Origin: Streptomyces xinghaiensis S187
GTDB taxonomy: Bacteria; Actinomycetota; Actinomycetes; Streptomycetales; Streptomycetaceae
Length of the DNA: 64,000 nt
NCBI RefSeq assembly: GCF_000220705.2
Contig: NZ_CP023202.1
Location: forward strand, 6,478,501-6,542,500
Direction: 5' to 3'
Shown: piece by piece, positions 52,941 through 62,585 of the stretch
Layout: each line of letters begins with the position of its first letter
How positions within the stretch are numbered: the first letter of the stretch is position 1
The notes under the pieces: model-generated
The model's input: the letters and a program-made list of their open reading frames with translations, nothing else
Told to the model about the DNA's origin: nothing
Database searches by the model: none
Position numbers and translations under genes: made by a program

Positions 52941-55900
52941 CGGTCCTCGTCTCCTTCCGGGATCCGGGCCGGGCCCGGCCCGTCGTCCGCCGGCTCGTGT
53001 CCGGCCGGCCCGGCGCCGTCCGCCCGCCCGCCGCCGGGGGCGGCCCGTTCGCCGCTCTCCGGACGGCGGCGGCGCAGCCACGCCTTGCGGAGCTCGTCGG
53101 CGGCCAGCGGAAGCGCCCCGAGACCGGTCAGCACCGCCCAGTCGGCCGCCGCGAGCGGGGCGGTGTTGAACACCTCCTGGAGCACCGGCACATAGCTGAT
53201 ACAGGCCATCAGGGCGACGCCGACGCCACCGGCGCCCAGCAGCCACGGGTTGGAGAACAGGCCCGCCCGCAGCAGGCTCTGCCGGTCGGTGCGGACGGCC
53301 AGGCCCACGAAGAACTGGCTGAGCACGATGCCCGCCTGGACCATCGTCACCGCCTCCCGGTACACCGGGTGCTCCTCGGTGAAGTCGGCGAACGGGATGC
53401 CGGAGGCGTGGATGTGCCAGAAGAAGACGGCGGTCACGCCGAGCGCCTGGATGCCGCCGAGGAAGAGGATCCGGCGCATCACCGCCATCGAGAACAGGCG
53501 TTCCCGGCGGGCCCGCGGCGGCCGGTCCATGACGTCGGACTCCGGCGGCTCCGCGCCGAGCGCCAGGGCGGGCAGCACGTCCGAGCCGAGGTCGATGGCG
53601 AGGATCTGCACCGCGCTGATCGGGACGAGCGGGAAGCCGGTGAACGTCGCCGCGACGATGGGGCCCAGCTCGCCGATGTTGCTGCTGAAGACGTAGACCA
53701 GGAACCTGCGGATGTTCTGGTAGACGGAGCGGCCCAGCCGCACGGCGGTGGCGATGGAGGCGAAGGAGTCGTCCAGCAGCACCATGACCGCGGCCTCCCG
53801 GGCCACGTCGGTGCCGGAGGCGCCCATCGCCACCCCGATGTCGGCGTGCTTGAGCGCCGGGGCGTCGTTGGCGCCGTCTCCGGTGACGGCCACCACCTCG
53901 CCGCGCCGCCGCAGGGCGGTCACGGCCCGCGTCTTGTGCTCGGGGCTCACCCGGCACAGCAGCAGCTCCGGGCCGCCGGCCATCAGTTCGTCGAGCGCCG
54001 CGTCGTCGAGCGTGTCCAGACGCTTGCCGGTGACGACGACCGGCTCGCGCCCGCGGACGATCCCCACCCTGCGCGCCACGGCCTCGGCGGTGAGCGGGTG
54101 GTCGCCGGTCGCCATGACGATGCGGATGCCCGCCCGCCGGCAGGCGTCCACGGCCTCGCTGACCTCGGCCCGGGGCGGGTCGAGCATGCCGGTGAGCCCG
54201 AGCAGGGTCAGCCCCGACTCGGCGGCGTCGCGGTCCCCGCCGGGCCCCTCCGCCCGCCGGACGGCGACCGCGAGGACCCTCAGCCCCTGGGCCGCCAGTT
54301 CGTCGTTGACGGCGACGACAGCGGCCCGGGACTCCTCGGTGAGCGGCCGGGCCCCGCCGTCCCGGTCGATGTGCGTGCAGCGGGCCAGCAGTTCCTGCGG
54401 GGCGCCCTTGGCGTGGACGAGGAAGCCGCCGCCCGGCGCGCGGTGCACGGTGCTCATGAGCTTGCGGCCCGGGTCGAACGGGTGCTCCGCCACCCGGGGG
54501 GAAGCGGCCTCCTCCGCGTGCGGGTCGATCCCGGCCTTGGCCGCCGCGACGAGCAGCGCCCCCTCGGTGGTGTCGCCGAGCACCCGCCAGGTTCCGTGGT
54601 GCCCGCCCGGCCCGCCGCCGCTTCCGGGGCCGTCCCGTCCGCCGTCCCCGCCCGGCGGTACGAGCTTGGCGTCGCAGCAGAGCGCGGCGACCCGCAGCAG
54701 CTCCCGCACCCGAGGTCCCGGGTCCGCCACCTCGCCCTCCGGGGCGTACCCCACGCCGGACACCGGGTGGAGCGCCCCGTCGGCCCACACCCGGGTGACG
54801 GTCATCTCCGCCTGCGTCAGTGTCCCGGTCTTGTCGGTGAGGATCACGGTGGTCGAACCCAGCGCCTCCACCGCCAGCAGCCGCTTCACCAGGGCGTTGC
54901 GGCGGGCCATCCGCCGCACGCCGATGGCCAGCGACACCGAGAGCGTCGCGGGCAGCCCTTCGGGGACGAGGGCCACCATCACCCCGAGGGCGAAGACGAA
55001 CGCCTCGACCGTGTCGTCGCCGGGAAGCCGGACGGCGAACAGCAGGGCACCGATGGCCAGCGCGGTCCCCGCGACCCGCCGCGCCATGGCCGCCACCTGG
55101 AGCTGCAACGGCGTCCTCTGCCGGGACGCGGAGGCCGTCAGCCGGTAGATGCGGCCGAACTCGGTGGCCGCCCCGGTGGCGAACACCACCGCCTTCCCCG
55201 CACCGGCCACCACGTCGGTGCCCATGAAGAGACAGTTGCGCGCGTCCGTCAGCGGCCCGGGGACGGCCATCGGCGCGCTGTCGCGGCGCACCGGGTCGCT
55301 CTCCCCGGTCAGGGCCGCGTTGTTCACCGACAGCTCGTGCGCCTCCACGAGCCGGCAGTCCGCGGGCACCGCGTCACCGGCCTCCAGCGCCACCACGTCG
55401 CCCGGGACCAGGTCCCGCGCCGGCACCTCCTGCCGCCGGCCGTCCCGGAGGACGCGGCAGGTGTGCGGGACCATGGCCTGCAGCGACTCCGCCGTGCGCT
55501 CCGCCGAGTACTCCTGGGTGAAGCCGATGACGGCGTTGAGCGCCACCACGCACAGGATCGCCACGGCCAGCTGGAGCCGGCCCGCGTCCCGGGGCTCGCT
55601 CAGCCAGTAGGTGAGGAAGGTGATCGCCGAGGCGAGCAGCAGGACGACGGCGAAGAGGTCGGTGAGCTGCGCCAGGGCCTGCCGCCCCAAGCCGGCCCGC
55701 GCGGCGCGGGGCAGCTCGTTGGCGCCGTACCGCTCCCGGCGCTCCCCGGCGGCGTCCGGGGAGAGGCCGCGCGGGGAGGAGCCCAGGGCGCCGTGGACCT
55801 CGCCGGGCGGCAGCGCCTCCAGAGCGGGGCCGGCGGCCTCCGGGGGGCCCGGAGGGCCGTCACCGGCCGGGTCGGTGACGGGGGCCGGGGTCACGGGCAT
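52937..55900 (-). CDS. P2-type ATPase resembling Na+/K+-ATPase (P2C) family
   Basis: The protein is 987 aa from the ATG at 55900, the first plausible start before the N-terminal ATPase domain. Features are NNAALTGESDPVRRD (actuator), ALVPEGLPATLSVSLAIGVR (M4), phosphorylated D356 in LTDKTGTLTQAEMTVTRV, TGDGANDAPALKHADIGVAM, and M6 LAIDLGSDVLPALALGAEPP. The IDLGxD-x-x-PA sequence and the DKTGTLTQ-x-x-MTV context are like Na+/K+-ATPase alpha chains. It is expected to move monovalent cations. It is the first gene of the operon with two TrkA-type regulators. Confidence 0.92.
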   Translation of the reverse strand: MPVTPAPVTDPAGDGPPGPPEAAGPALEALPPGEVHGALGSSPRGLSPDAAGERRERYGANELPRAARAGLGRQALAQLTDLFAVVLLLASAITFLTYWLSEPRDAGRLQLAVAILCVVALNAVIGFTQEYSAERTAESLQAMVPHTCRVLRDGRRQEVPARDLVPGDVVALEAGDAVPADCRLVEAHELSVNNAALTGESDPVRRDSAPMAVPGPLTDARNCLFMGTDVVAGAGKAVVFATGAATEFGRIYRLTASASRQRTPLQLQVAAMARRVAGTALAIGALLFAVRLPGDDTVEAFVFALGVMVALVPEGLPATLSVSLAIGVRRMARRNALVKRLLAVEALGSTTVILTDKTGTLTQAEMTVTRVWADGALHPVSGVGYAPEGEVADPGPRVRELLRVAALCCDAKLVPPGGDGGRDGPGSGGGPGGHHGTWRVLGDTTEGALLVAAAKAGIDPHAEEAASPRVAEHPFDPGRKLMSTVHRAPGGGFLVHAKGAPQELLARCTHIDRDGGARPLTEESRAAVVAVNDELAAQGLRVLAVAVRRAEGPGGDRDAAESGLTLLGLTGMLDPPRAEVSEAVDACRRAGIRIVMATGDHPLTAEAVARRVGIVRGREPVVVTGKRLDTLDDAALDELMAGGPELLLCRVSPEHKTRAVTALRRRGEVVAVTGDGANDAPALKHADIGVAMGASGTDVAREAAVMVLLDDSFASIATAVRLGRSVYQNIRRFLVYVFSSNIGELGPIVAATFTGFPLVPISAVQILAIDLGSDVLPALALGAEPPESDVMDRPPRARRERLFSMAVMRRILFLGGIQALGVTAVFFWHIHASGIPFADFTEEHPVYREAVTMVQAGIVLSQFFVGLAVRTDRQSLLRAGLFSNPWLLGAGGVGVALMACISYVPVLQEVFNTAPLAAADWAVLTGLGALPLAADELRKAWLRRRRPESGERAAPGGGRADGAGPAGHEPADDGPGPARIPEGDEDR

Positions 55901-56470
55901 CGCCCGGCACCGGTGGACGCGGGCCGCGGCTGCCCGGGCCGGGTGTCCCGCGGCTCCGCCGGCACGGGCCGGGGGCCCCGCCGGGTGCCGGGATGGGGAG
56001 CCATGGCCATCCTCCAGGGAGAGTGACGGGAGGCGCTGCTGTGCCGCCCTCCCTTCGTACCCCCTTTCCCCGGCAACGGGGAGTGGCCGGACCGGTTCTG
56101 CCTCGGTTGGCGGAGCGGCGTCACCGTCGGCTGCCGGTGCCAGCCCCCGCCCTCGGCGTCCGGGCACCCGGACCAGCGGTCCGGGCCCGGCCCCGGCGCG
56201 GCCGGGTGCGCGGGCGCGGAGGCGGGAGCAGGCGGCGGGTGGAAGCGGCTGGAGGAAGCGGCGGGGGAACCTGCCGGGAGGGCAGGACCGGTGAGAGAAG
56301 TGTGCTGATCGGCGCGGTTCCCGGCCGGTGCCCGGGGCGGCGGGTAGCGTGCCTCTTCCGTCGTGCGCGGCCGGGCCCGGTTCCGCGTTCAACTGCCCTT
56401 CCCGGGAACGGGGATGAGCCGTCCGGCGGCGGGTAGGCCCCTCCAGAAGCGGAACCGGAAGGTGACAACC
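55901..56470. other. 570-bp divergent intergenic region
   Basis: This lies between the divergent ATPase operon and the lipoprotein gene. It includes a palindrome, CGGACC-AGC-GGTCCG (56169-56183), which could be an operator or small hairpin. I see no supported gene. Confidence 0.45.
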
Positions 56471-57025
56471 ATGACTCCTGCTCCACGGGGGCCGGTCGCG
56501 CTCCTGGCCGCCGCGGCCCTCCTGTTCACGGCCGCGTGCGGTTCCGGCGACGACGGGGGTGACGAGAAGACCACGACGCCGTCGGCCACCACCGGGACGG
56601 CGGACACCGGCACGCCGGACCGGTCGCCCACGTCCCGCTCGCCGCGCCCCACGGAGACCGCCCCGGACGACCCGGACCGCGCCGAGGACGAGATCCGGAA
56701 GGCATGGCGGGGCTTCTTCGACCCTGACCTGCCGGTGGAGGAGAAGACCGCTCTCGTCGAGGACGGCATCCAGTACGAGCTGATGATCCGGGGCTTCGCC
56801 GAGGACAAGCGGGCCGGTGAACTGCGGGTGCGCGTGGACTCCGTCGACTTCACCTCCTCGCGGGACGCCGACGTCGGCTACACCCTCCTGCGCGGCGACG
56901 AGACGATCCGGCCGGAGAAGCCGGGGGAGTCCGTGCGGCAGGACGACGACTGGAAGATCTCGTTCCGCACGCTCTGCTCCCTCGCGGACCGGGGCGAGGA
57001 CGTCCCCAAGCCCGTGGCCTGCTGA
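56471..57025 (+). CDS. Secreted lipoprotein, unknown function
   Basis: The protein is 184 aa from the ATG at 56471. It has a short hydrophobic leader and a lipobox LLFTAACGSG, so a diacylglyceryl-Cys at about residue 24 would tether it to the outer face of the membrane. A Thr/Ser/Pro-rich linker follows. The folded part (EDEIRKAWRGFFDPDLPVEE, then GELRVRVDSVDFTSSRDADV) looks like the NTF2-like domain of MTB12-type actinobacterial antigens. Function unknown. A strong terminator follows. Confidence 0.82.
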   Translation: MTPAPRGPVALLAAAALLFTAACGSGDDGGDEKTTTPSATTGTADTGTPDRSPTSRSPRPTETAPDDPDRAEDEIRKAWRGFFDPDLPVEEKTALVEDGIQYELMIRGFAEDKRAGELRVRVDSVDFTSSRDADVGYTLLRGDETIRPEKPGESVRQDDDWKISFRTLCSLADRGEDVPKPVAC

Positions 57026-57045
57026 CCGCCCGGGCAGGGGACCCC

Positions 57046-57073
57046 GGCCCGGGCCCGATCGGGAGCCCGGGCC
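57046..57073 (+). terminator. Hairpin terminator after the lipoprotein gene
   Basis: GGCCCGGGC pairs perfectly with GCCCGGGCC around a ten-base loop, 20 bases after the stop codon. Confidence 0.75.
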
Positions 57074-57252
57074 CTCATCCGGCCGCCCCGCCCCGGCCTC
57101 CCCGCCACGGCCGGTATGCGAGGTTTCATCCTTCTCGCCCGGGAACCCGGCAGACGGGGCAACGGCCGCCTCCCGGCCGGCCGCCGGCCCCGGTGCGCCG
57201 CGCCGCAGCGGCAGCCCGGCGCACGGACCCCAGCAGCGGCAAGGAGAGAGCC

Positions 57253-57618
57253 ATGGCGCACACGAGCGTCCCCCAGGTTCTGCACGCGATCAAGGACGTC
57301 GACTTCCCGGCCGGCAAGGACGAACTCATCCGGGCCGCGAAGGTGGGCGGCGCCTCCGAGGCGGCCGTGGCCGCGCTGCGCGGTATCCCGGCCGAGCGGT
57401 ACGAGAACCGCGACCAGGTGGCCCACTCCGTGCGGGTCGACCCGGACTCCGACCTCGGTCACAGCCGCGGCCAGCAGGGCGAGCAGGCGCGCAAGGGCGC
57501 CAAGCGGCATCTGTCCCAGCACCTGCGCGACGCCGACAAGCCCCCCGTCGAGGAGGAGCTCGAACACCCGCGCAGGATGCCCGGCACCGGCCCGCGCCAG
57601 GGCCCCCGGCACCACTGA
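57253..57618 (+). CDS. DUF2795 domain protein
   Basis: The protein is 121 aa from the ATG at 57253 after AAGGAGAGAG. The DUF2795 core is VLHAIKDVDFPAGKDELIRA, then SEAAVAALRGIPAERYENRD. A basic, Gln/His-rich tail without predicted structure follows. DUF2795 proteins are small, soluble and widespread in actinobacteria; their role is not known to me. Genes of this type often sit beside stress and dormancy genes. It may be the last member of the island. Confidence 0.85.
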   Translation: MAHTSVPQVLHAIKDVDFPAGKDELIRAAKVGGASEAAVAALRGIPAERYENRDQVAHSVRVDPDSDLGHSRGQQGEQARKGAKRHLSQHLRDADKPPVEEELEHPRRMPGTGPRQGPRHH

Positions 57619-57677
57619 GGGCGGAGCGGCCCGCCGGACCCCGGGGACCCGGGCGCCCGGCGGGCCGCCGCCGTGGT

Positions 57678-59117
57678 TCAGCGCGGCAGCGCCTGGCCCA
57701 GGCGGGCGCCGGCCTCCGGGGCGCCGAAGGCCGAGGGGCCGAACGAGACGATGCCGGTGGTGGTCAGCGAGGCGGCGGCGCCGCGCAGGACCCACACCGC
57801 GCCCGAGTCCCGGAACGAGCCGTCCTCCAGGGGAGCGCCGGCGGCCAGGTCGTCCAGTCCGTCGCCGTCGGTGTCCTGCAGGGCGAGGGCCGCGCCGAAG
57901 CGGTCACCGGCCTCGGCGATCCCCGGGACGCCCGCCGTGTCCTGGTGGAAGGCGCGGGCGCCGGTGCCGGACAGCCCGCCCGCGGCGCCCTTGAGCAGGA
58001 CGACGGCACCGGCGTCCGCGCCCGCGGGCAGATCCTCGTGGGGGACGCCGGCGGCGATGTCCGCGCGGCCGTCGCCGGTGACGTCACCGGCGGCGAGCGC
58101 GGCGCCGAACTGGTCACCCGCCTCGCTCGCACCCGGGACGCCCGCCGTGTCCTGGTCGATGACCGCGGTGCGGGTGCCCGGGCCGTCCGCCGTGCCGTAG
58201 ACGACCTTGACCGACCCCGGGTCGGTCGGCAGGTCCTCGTTGACGCCGCCGGGCACCGTCCGCATCACCAGGTCGCCGTGGCCGTCGCCGTCCACGTCAC
58301 CGATCACCGCGGAGGCACCGCGCCCGGGGGAGGCGCTGCCGCGGGCGAGACCGGTGGCGGTGCCCCGCCAGAAGATGGCCGGTTCGGTCATCTCTTCGAA
58401 GTCGTGCAGGCTGACGAGGTCGTCCCGGCCGTCACCGGTGATGTCGCCCGCGACCAGGTCCCGGGGTTCGAACACCCTGCCGGTGGGCACGTCCGCCGTA
58501 CCGGCCGGTGCGGCGCCGCGCGTGAACGGGCCGTAGAGGATCCGCAGGTCGCCCCACTCCTCGGAGACCGAGCTGACGCCCACCAGGTCGGCGTGCCCGT
58601 CGCCGTTGAAGTCCCCGCCGGTCAGGCTGTCGCCGCTCGTCCCGGCGGAGACGGGCAGCACGGTGCCGCCGTCCAGGCCGAACCGGGAACCCCAGAGGAC
58701 GGTGACGGAGGAGGTCCCCGGGGTCTCCACGGCGAGGTCGGTGTAGCCGTCGCCGTCGAGGTCGCGGGCGACCGTGCGGTGGCCGAACCGCCCGCCGGCG
58801 GCCGGCGAGCCGGGGACCCCGGCCGTGGCCTGGCTGATGACGTGCCGCCGCTCGGTCTCCACCCCACCGGAGGAGCTGTACACCACGACGACGTACCCGG
58901 CCTCCGCCAGACCGCCGATGGTGGCGCCGGGCGCCGAGGAGGCGACATCGGCGTGCCCGTCCCCGTCGAAGTCGGGCTGCGGCGCGAGCCCGGCCGGACG
59001 GGCGGCCGGCGCGCTCTCCCCGGCGCTCGCGGGGAGCGCCAGGAGCGACGGCACGGTCGCGAGGGCGGCCACGACCGCGCAGCGCGCGACGAGGGACGGG
59101 CGGATACGGCGACGCAC
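57678..59117 (-). CDS. Secreted FG-GAP/integrin alpha-like beta-propeller protein
   Basis: The protein is 479 aa, starting at a GTG (59117) with GGAGG upstream. The signal peptide is MRRRIRPSLVARCAVVAALA and on through LLALPASAGE. The mature part is a seven-bladed propeller of FG-GAP repeats with Ca2+-binding loops of the DxDGDGxxD type: PDFDGDGHADVASSAPGA, RDLDGDGYTDLAVETPG, GDFNGDGHADLVGVS, GDVDGDGHGDLVMR and ALQDTDGDGLDDLAAGAPL. Proteins like this are abundant secreted Streptomyces proteins whose function is undetermined; adhesion or carbohydrate binding is possible. Two inverted repeats upstream may control it. Confidence 0.93.
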   Translation of the reverse strand: MRRRIRPSLVARCAVVAALATVPSLLALPASAGESAPAARPAGLAPQPDFDGDGHADVASSAPGATIGGLAEAGYVVVVYSSSGGVETERRHVISQATAGVPGSPAAGGRFGHRTVARDLDGDGYTDLAVETPGTSSVTVLWGSRFGLDGGTVLPVSAGTSGDSLTGGDFNGDGHADLVGVSSVSEEWGDLRILYGPFTRGAAPAGTADVPTGRVFEPRDLVAGDITGDGRDDLVSLHDFEEMTEPAIFWRGTATGLARGSASPGRGASAVIGDVDGDGHGDLVMRTVPGGVNEDLPTDPGSVKVVYGTADGPGTRTAVIDQDTAGVPGASEAGDQFGAALAAGDVTGDGRADIAAGVPHEDLPAGADAGAVVLLKGAAGGLSGTGARAFHQDTAGVPGIAEAGDRFGAALALQDTDGDGLDDLAAGAPLEDGSFRDSGAVWVLRGAAASLTTTGIVSFGPSAFGAPEAGARLGQALPR

Positions 59118-59160
59118 AGAGGGCCTCCAGGGAAGTCGTCACACGAGCGGGGAGCGCCGC

Positions 59161-59266
59161 GTGTTCACCGGGCCGCAAGCGCGTGTTGGCCCGGTGAACA
59201 CCTTCGGCGCACCTCTGACGACGACTCGGCGCGCTGAACGGTTGCGCTGCCGTGTCACCGTTCAGC
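59161..59266 (-). promoter_or_regulatory. Two long inverted repeats upstream of the FG-GAP gene
   Basis: The first (59161-59201) has 14-bp perfect arms, GTGTTCACCGGGCC and GGCCCGGTGAACAC. The second (59233-59266) has 10-bp perfect arms, GCTGAACGGT and ACCGTTCAGC. Both contain a TGAAC core. They lie 44 to 149 bases before the start and could be paired operators; the first could also be a terminator on the other strand. Confidence 0.55.
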
Positions 59267-59316
59267 ACGTCCGTGTAACGCCCCAACCGCCTTTCCCGGG
59301 CGGCGGGTTGACGGAC

Positions 59317-61458
59317 TCAGCCCCGGGCGCCGGCCGTGGCGCCCGGGCCAGGGGCGCCCGCGGCGGCGGCCGGGTCGTGGCGCAGGGCGCTGGGCCACCA
59401 CACCGCCGGCCCGATGTCCCGGGTGAGCGCGGGCACCAGCAGCGACCGCACCACCAGGGTGTCCAGCAGGACGCCGAAGGCCACGATGAAGGCGATCTGG
59501 ACGAGGAACGCCAGCGGGATGACGACCAGCGCGGCGAACGTCGCGGCCAGCACCACCCCGGCCGAGGTGATCACCCCGCCGGTCGCCGTCAGCCCCTTGA
59601 GGACGCCCATGCGGGTGCCGCGGAGCTGCGCTTCTTCCCGGACCCGCGTCATCAGGAAGATGTTGTAGTCCACGCCGAGGGCCACCAGGAAGACGAATCC
59701 GTACAGCGGCACGGACGGATCGACCCCGCCGAAGCCGAAGACGTGCTCGAAGACGAGCGTGGCGACGCCGATCGTCGCCCCGTAGTTGAGGGCGACGGTG
59801 AGGACCAGCAGCACCGGCAGCAGCAGCGAGCGGAGCAGCGCCACCAGGATCACCAGGATGATGGCCAGCACCACCGGGACGATCACCTTCAGATCCCGCT
59901 GGGCGGTGGTCTGGGTGTCGTACTGCTGTGCGGTGTAGCCGCCGACGAGGGCGTCCGCTCCGGACACCTCGTGCAGCGCGTCCCGGAGCCGCTGCACGGT
60001 CGCCCGGGCGGCGTTGCTGTCGGCGTCGTCCTCCAGCACGGCGTTGATCTGCACCCGCCCGTCCACGACCAGGGGCTCGCCCCCGCCGGGCCGTCCGGAC
60101 TCGGTGACGGGTGCCGCCGAGGAGACGCCGTCGGTGCCGTTCGCGGCCCGCGTCGCCTCGCGGACCCGGTCGGCGTCCGCGATGATCACCGCGGGATTGC
60201 CGGTGCCGCCGGGGAAGTGCTCGCTCAGCGTGCGCTGCGCGGCGACCGACGGTGCGTCGTTGACGAAGATCTCGCTCAGCGGCACCCCCTCCGACTTCAG
60301 CTGGGGCGCGAAGACGGCGAACAGGGCGAGCACCGCGAGCGTCACGGCCCAGATCCGCCGGGGCGCCCGGTCCACCCAGGCGGCGACCCGGGCCCAGATG
60401 CTGCTCTGCCCGGCCTCCGGGTGCTCCGGGTCCACCACGGGCCTGGGACGGGCCGGCCAGTACGCGGCCCGGCCGAGCAGCAGCAGGGCGGCGGGCAGGA
60501 AGGTCAGCGCGGCGAGGACGGAGCAGACGATGCCGATGGCGCCGACCGGGCCGAGCGCCTTGTTGTTCGCCAGATCGCTGAGCAGCAGGGCGAGCAGACC
60601 CAGCGCCACGGTGGCGGCGCTGGCCGTGATCGCCCCGGCGGACCGGCGCACCGCGGCCCGCATGGCGTCGAACCGCTGTTCGTGCTGGGGCAGTTCCTCG
60701 CGGAAGCGGGCGGAGAGCAGCAGGGCGTAGTCGGTGGCCGCACCGATGACGAGGATGAAGAGGATGCCCTGCACCTGCCCGTCGACCCGGACCACGTCCC
60801 GCTCGGCCAGCGCGTAGACGATGCCGGTGGCCAGCGAGAGCGCGAACACCGCGCTGAGGATGATGACGAGCGGCAGCAGCACACTCCGGTAGACCAGCAG
60901 CAGGATCAGCAGCACGACGCTGAGCGCCACCCCGAGCAGCAGCCCGTCGACGCCCGCGAAGGCCTCGGAGAGGTCGTTCTGGGTGGCGGCGGGGCCGGCG
61001 ATCCGCACTGATGTCCCGTCAACCCGTTCGGCCGCCTCGGTGATGCGGTCCAGGACGTCGGCGGTCTCGTCGCCCAGATCGTCGCGGAGCTGGACCACGC
61101 CCTGCAGCGCGAGACCGTCCTCGGAGGGCAGGGCGGGGGAGACCCGGCCGGTGACACCGGGGCTGTCGGAGAGCGAGGCCAGCGCGCCGGTGGCCGCCTC
61201 CCGCTGACTGTCCGTGATCTTCCCCTCGTCGGCCGTCCAGACGACGATGGCGGGCAGCGTCTCGCTCTGCCGGAACGCCTTCTGAGCGTCGATCACCTTC
61301 GTCGACTCGGCGCTCTCGGGCAGGAAGGCCGACTGGTCGTTGGTGGCGATCTCGCTGAGCTTCCCGGCGTACGGACCGAGGGCCCCGCCGATCCCCAGCC
61401 AGACGACGAGCAGCAGGGCGGGTACGAGCCAGCGGGCGGCTCGCGGTGTGGACGGCAT
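59317..61458 (-). CDS. MMPL/RND-family membrane transporter
   Basis: The protein is 713 aa. Two repeated halves each have one large external loop and a bundle of helices, about 12 in total. N-terminal helix: RWLVPALLLVVWLGIGGALG. Signature segments are FILVIGAATDYALLLSARFR and FVFLVALGVDYNIFLMTRVR, the repeated GxxxDY(A/N) proton-relay motif of MmpL proteins. It probably exports a lipid, polyketide or drug. No biosynthetic or TetR gene is adjacent, so the substrate is unknown. Confidence 0.93.
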   Translation of the reverse strand: MPSTPRAARWLVPALLLVVWLGIGGALGPYAGKLSEIATNDQSAFLPESAESTKVIDAQKAFRQSETLPAIVVWTADEGKITDSQREAATGALASLSDSPGVTGRVSPALPSEDGLALQGVVQLRDDLGDETADVLDRITEAAERVDGTSVRIAGPAATQNDLSEAFAGVDGLLLGVALSVVLLILLLVYRSVLLPLVIILSAVFALSLATGIVYALAERDVVRVDGQVQGILFILVIGAATDYALLLSARFREELPQHEQRFDAMRAAVRRSAGAITASAATVALGLLALLLSDLANNKALGPVGAIGIVCSVLAALTFLPAALLLLGRAAYWPARPRPVVDPEHPEAGQSSIWARVAAWVDRAPRRIWAVTLAVLALFAVFAPQLKSEGVPLSEIFVNDAPSVAAQRTLSEHFPGGTGNPAVIIADADRVREATRAANGTDGVSSAAPVTESGRPGGGEPLVVDGRVQINAVLEDDADSNAARATVQRLRDALHEVSGADALVGGYTAQQYDTQTTAQRDLKVIVPVVLAIILVILVALLRSLLLPVLLVLTVALNYGATIGVATLVFEHVFGFGGVDPSVPLYGFVFLVALGVDYNIFLMTRVREEAQLRGTRMGVLKGLTATGGVITSAGVVLAATFAALVVIPLAFLVQIAFIVAFGVLLDTLVVRSLLVPALTRDIGPAVWWPSALRHDPAAAAGAPGPGATAGARG

Positions 61459-61775
61459 CGGTCTCCCTCGGAGAGATCAGCGGAACGGAACGCAATTCTC
61501 GTGCCCCCGATCCGCCCCGGAGTGCACGACGCCACCGATTCGTCACCTGCGGGCCGTACGGATGCGGGGCCGGGGGCCGGGCCGCGGCGTCCCCGGGCCC
61601 ACGCGCCCCGGGGACGGCGGTGCCGCCGCCCCGTACCGGGCGCGGCGCCGGGCCACGAAGAAGGTAACGGGCGGCCCGCCGCCCCCTCGCACCGGGCCGG
61701 GCCCGCGGCTTCACGGAGTCTCCGGCACGCGCCGGCCGAGGTGCGGGAGATGTGCGCCTTGTACCCCCGCCGCGC

Positions 61776-62441
61776 TCAGCCCAGATGCATGCGGCGTCCG
61801 GAGACGTGTTCCGGGGCGATGAGCACCCACCGGTCCTGCTCGTCGCCCGCCCAGGGCTCGGTGGGCGCCTGCTCGTCCAGCAGGGCCGCCTCGTGGCCGG
61901 TGGCGGCCCGGGCGCGGCCCGTGACCAGGACGCTCCAGCCCTGGCTCAGCATCTCGTCCACCTCGTCGACCTCGAAGGCGACCTCCTGCCCCGGAGCCGT
62001 TGCGGGCGGGGTGCCGGGCCGGGCCCGGAACGCGATCATGTCGTCCCGGACCAGATAGTTCACCGGGACGATGACCGGGCCCTCCTCGGCGGAGACGGCG
62101 ATCCGGCCCACCCCGTGCGAGGCGAGCCGCTCCCGGCACTCCTCGGGGCCGAGGTCGCGCAGCTGCGGATGGTCACCGGGCCGGCCCCGCTCCGGCGGGG
62201 GGCAGGGGAAGCCGCCGCGCAGCGCCGCGACCGTGGTCTCCAGCGCCCCGGCCAGCTTGAGCAGCCCCGGGCCGCTGGGGTCGGCCGGGTGCTCCTCCAG
62301 ATACTCCAGGTAACCGGGGGCCATCCCGGCCCGGGTCGCCAGCTGCTCGCGGCTCAGGCCGAGGCGCTCGCGCTGGCGGGCGACGCGGCGTCCGATGTCG
62401 CCGCCGTCGTGTGCCGGTCGGTGGGCTGCCTTGTGGGACAC
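61776..62441 (-). CDS. Xre HTH fused to pyridoxamine 5'-phosphate oxidase-like domain (second copy)
   Basis: The protein is 221 aa from the GTG at 62441. The architecture equals that of the protein at 44788-45462: HTH (RRVARQRERLGLSREQLATR, then PGYLEYLEEHPADPSGPG) and PPOX barrel (ASHGVGRIAVSAEEGPVIVP, then QEVAFEVDEVDEMLSQGWSV). The two are clear paralogues. Probably a flavin- or F420-binding redox regulator or oxidoreductase. The gene stands alone. Short tandem repeats lie upstream. Confidence 0.88.
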   Translation of the reverse strand: MSHKAAHRPAHDGGDIGRRVARQRERLGLSREQLATRAGMAPGYLEYLEEHPADPSGPGLLKLAGALETTVAALRGGFPCPPPERGRPGDHPQLRDLGPEECRERLASHGVGRIAVSAEEGPVIVPVNYLVRDDMIAFRARPGTPPATAPGQEVAFEVDEVDEMLSQGWSVLVTGRARAATGHEAALLDEQAPTEPWAGDEQDRWVLIAPEHVSGRRMHLG

Positions 62442-62539
62442 CGCGATCGCATCCTCTCGCCGGTTCGGGGCCCGGCCCGGGTACCCACCGGCGCGGAGGA
62501 CTATCCCGCCCGGGGCGGACCGGAGGACCGGGACGACTC

Positions 62540-62577
62540 GGAGCGCCCCGGAGCGCCCCGGAGCGCCCCGGAGCGGC
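62540..62577. repeat. 10-bp tandem repeat between PPOX and DUF4032 genes
   Basis: The unit GGAGCGCCCC is repeated three times, with a fourth imperfect copy. It lies about 100 bp upstream of the HTH-PPOX start and just past the DUF4032 stop. Confidence 0.8.
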
Positions 62578-62585
62578 CCGCCGCC

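Noticed and set aside
55901..56392. N-terminal extension of the second P-type ATPase to 56392
   Set aside because: The added 164 residues are Arg/Gly/Pro-rich with no domain, and the family N-terminus is already complete from 55900.
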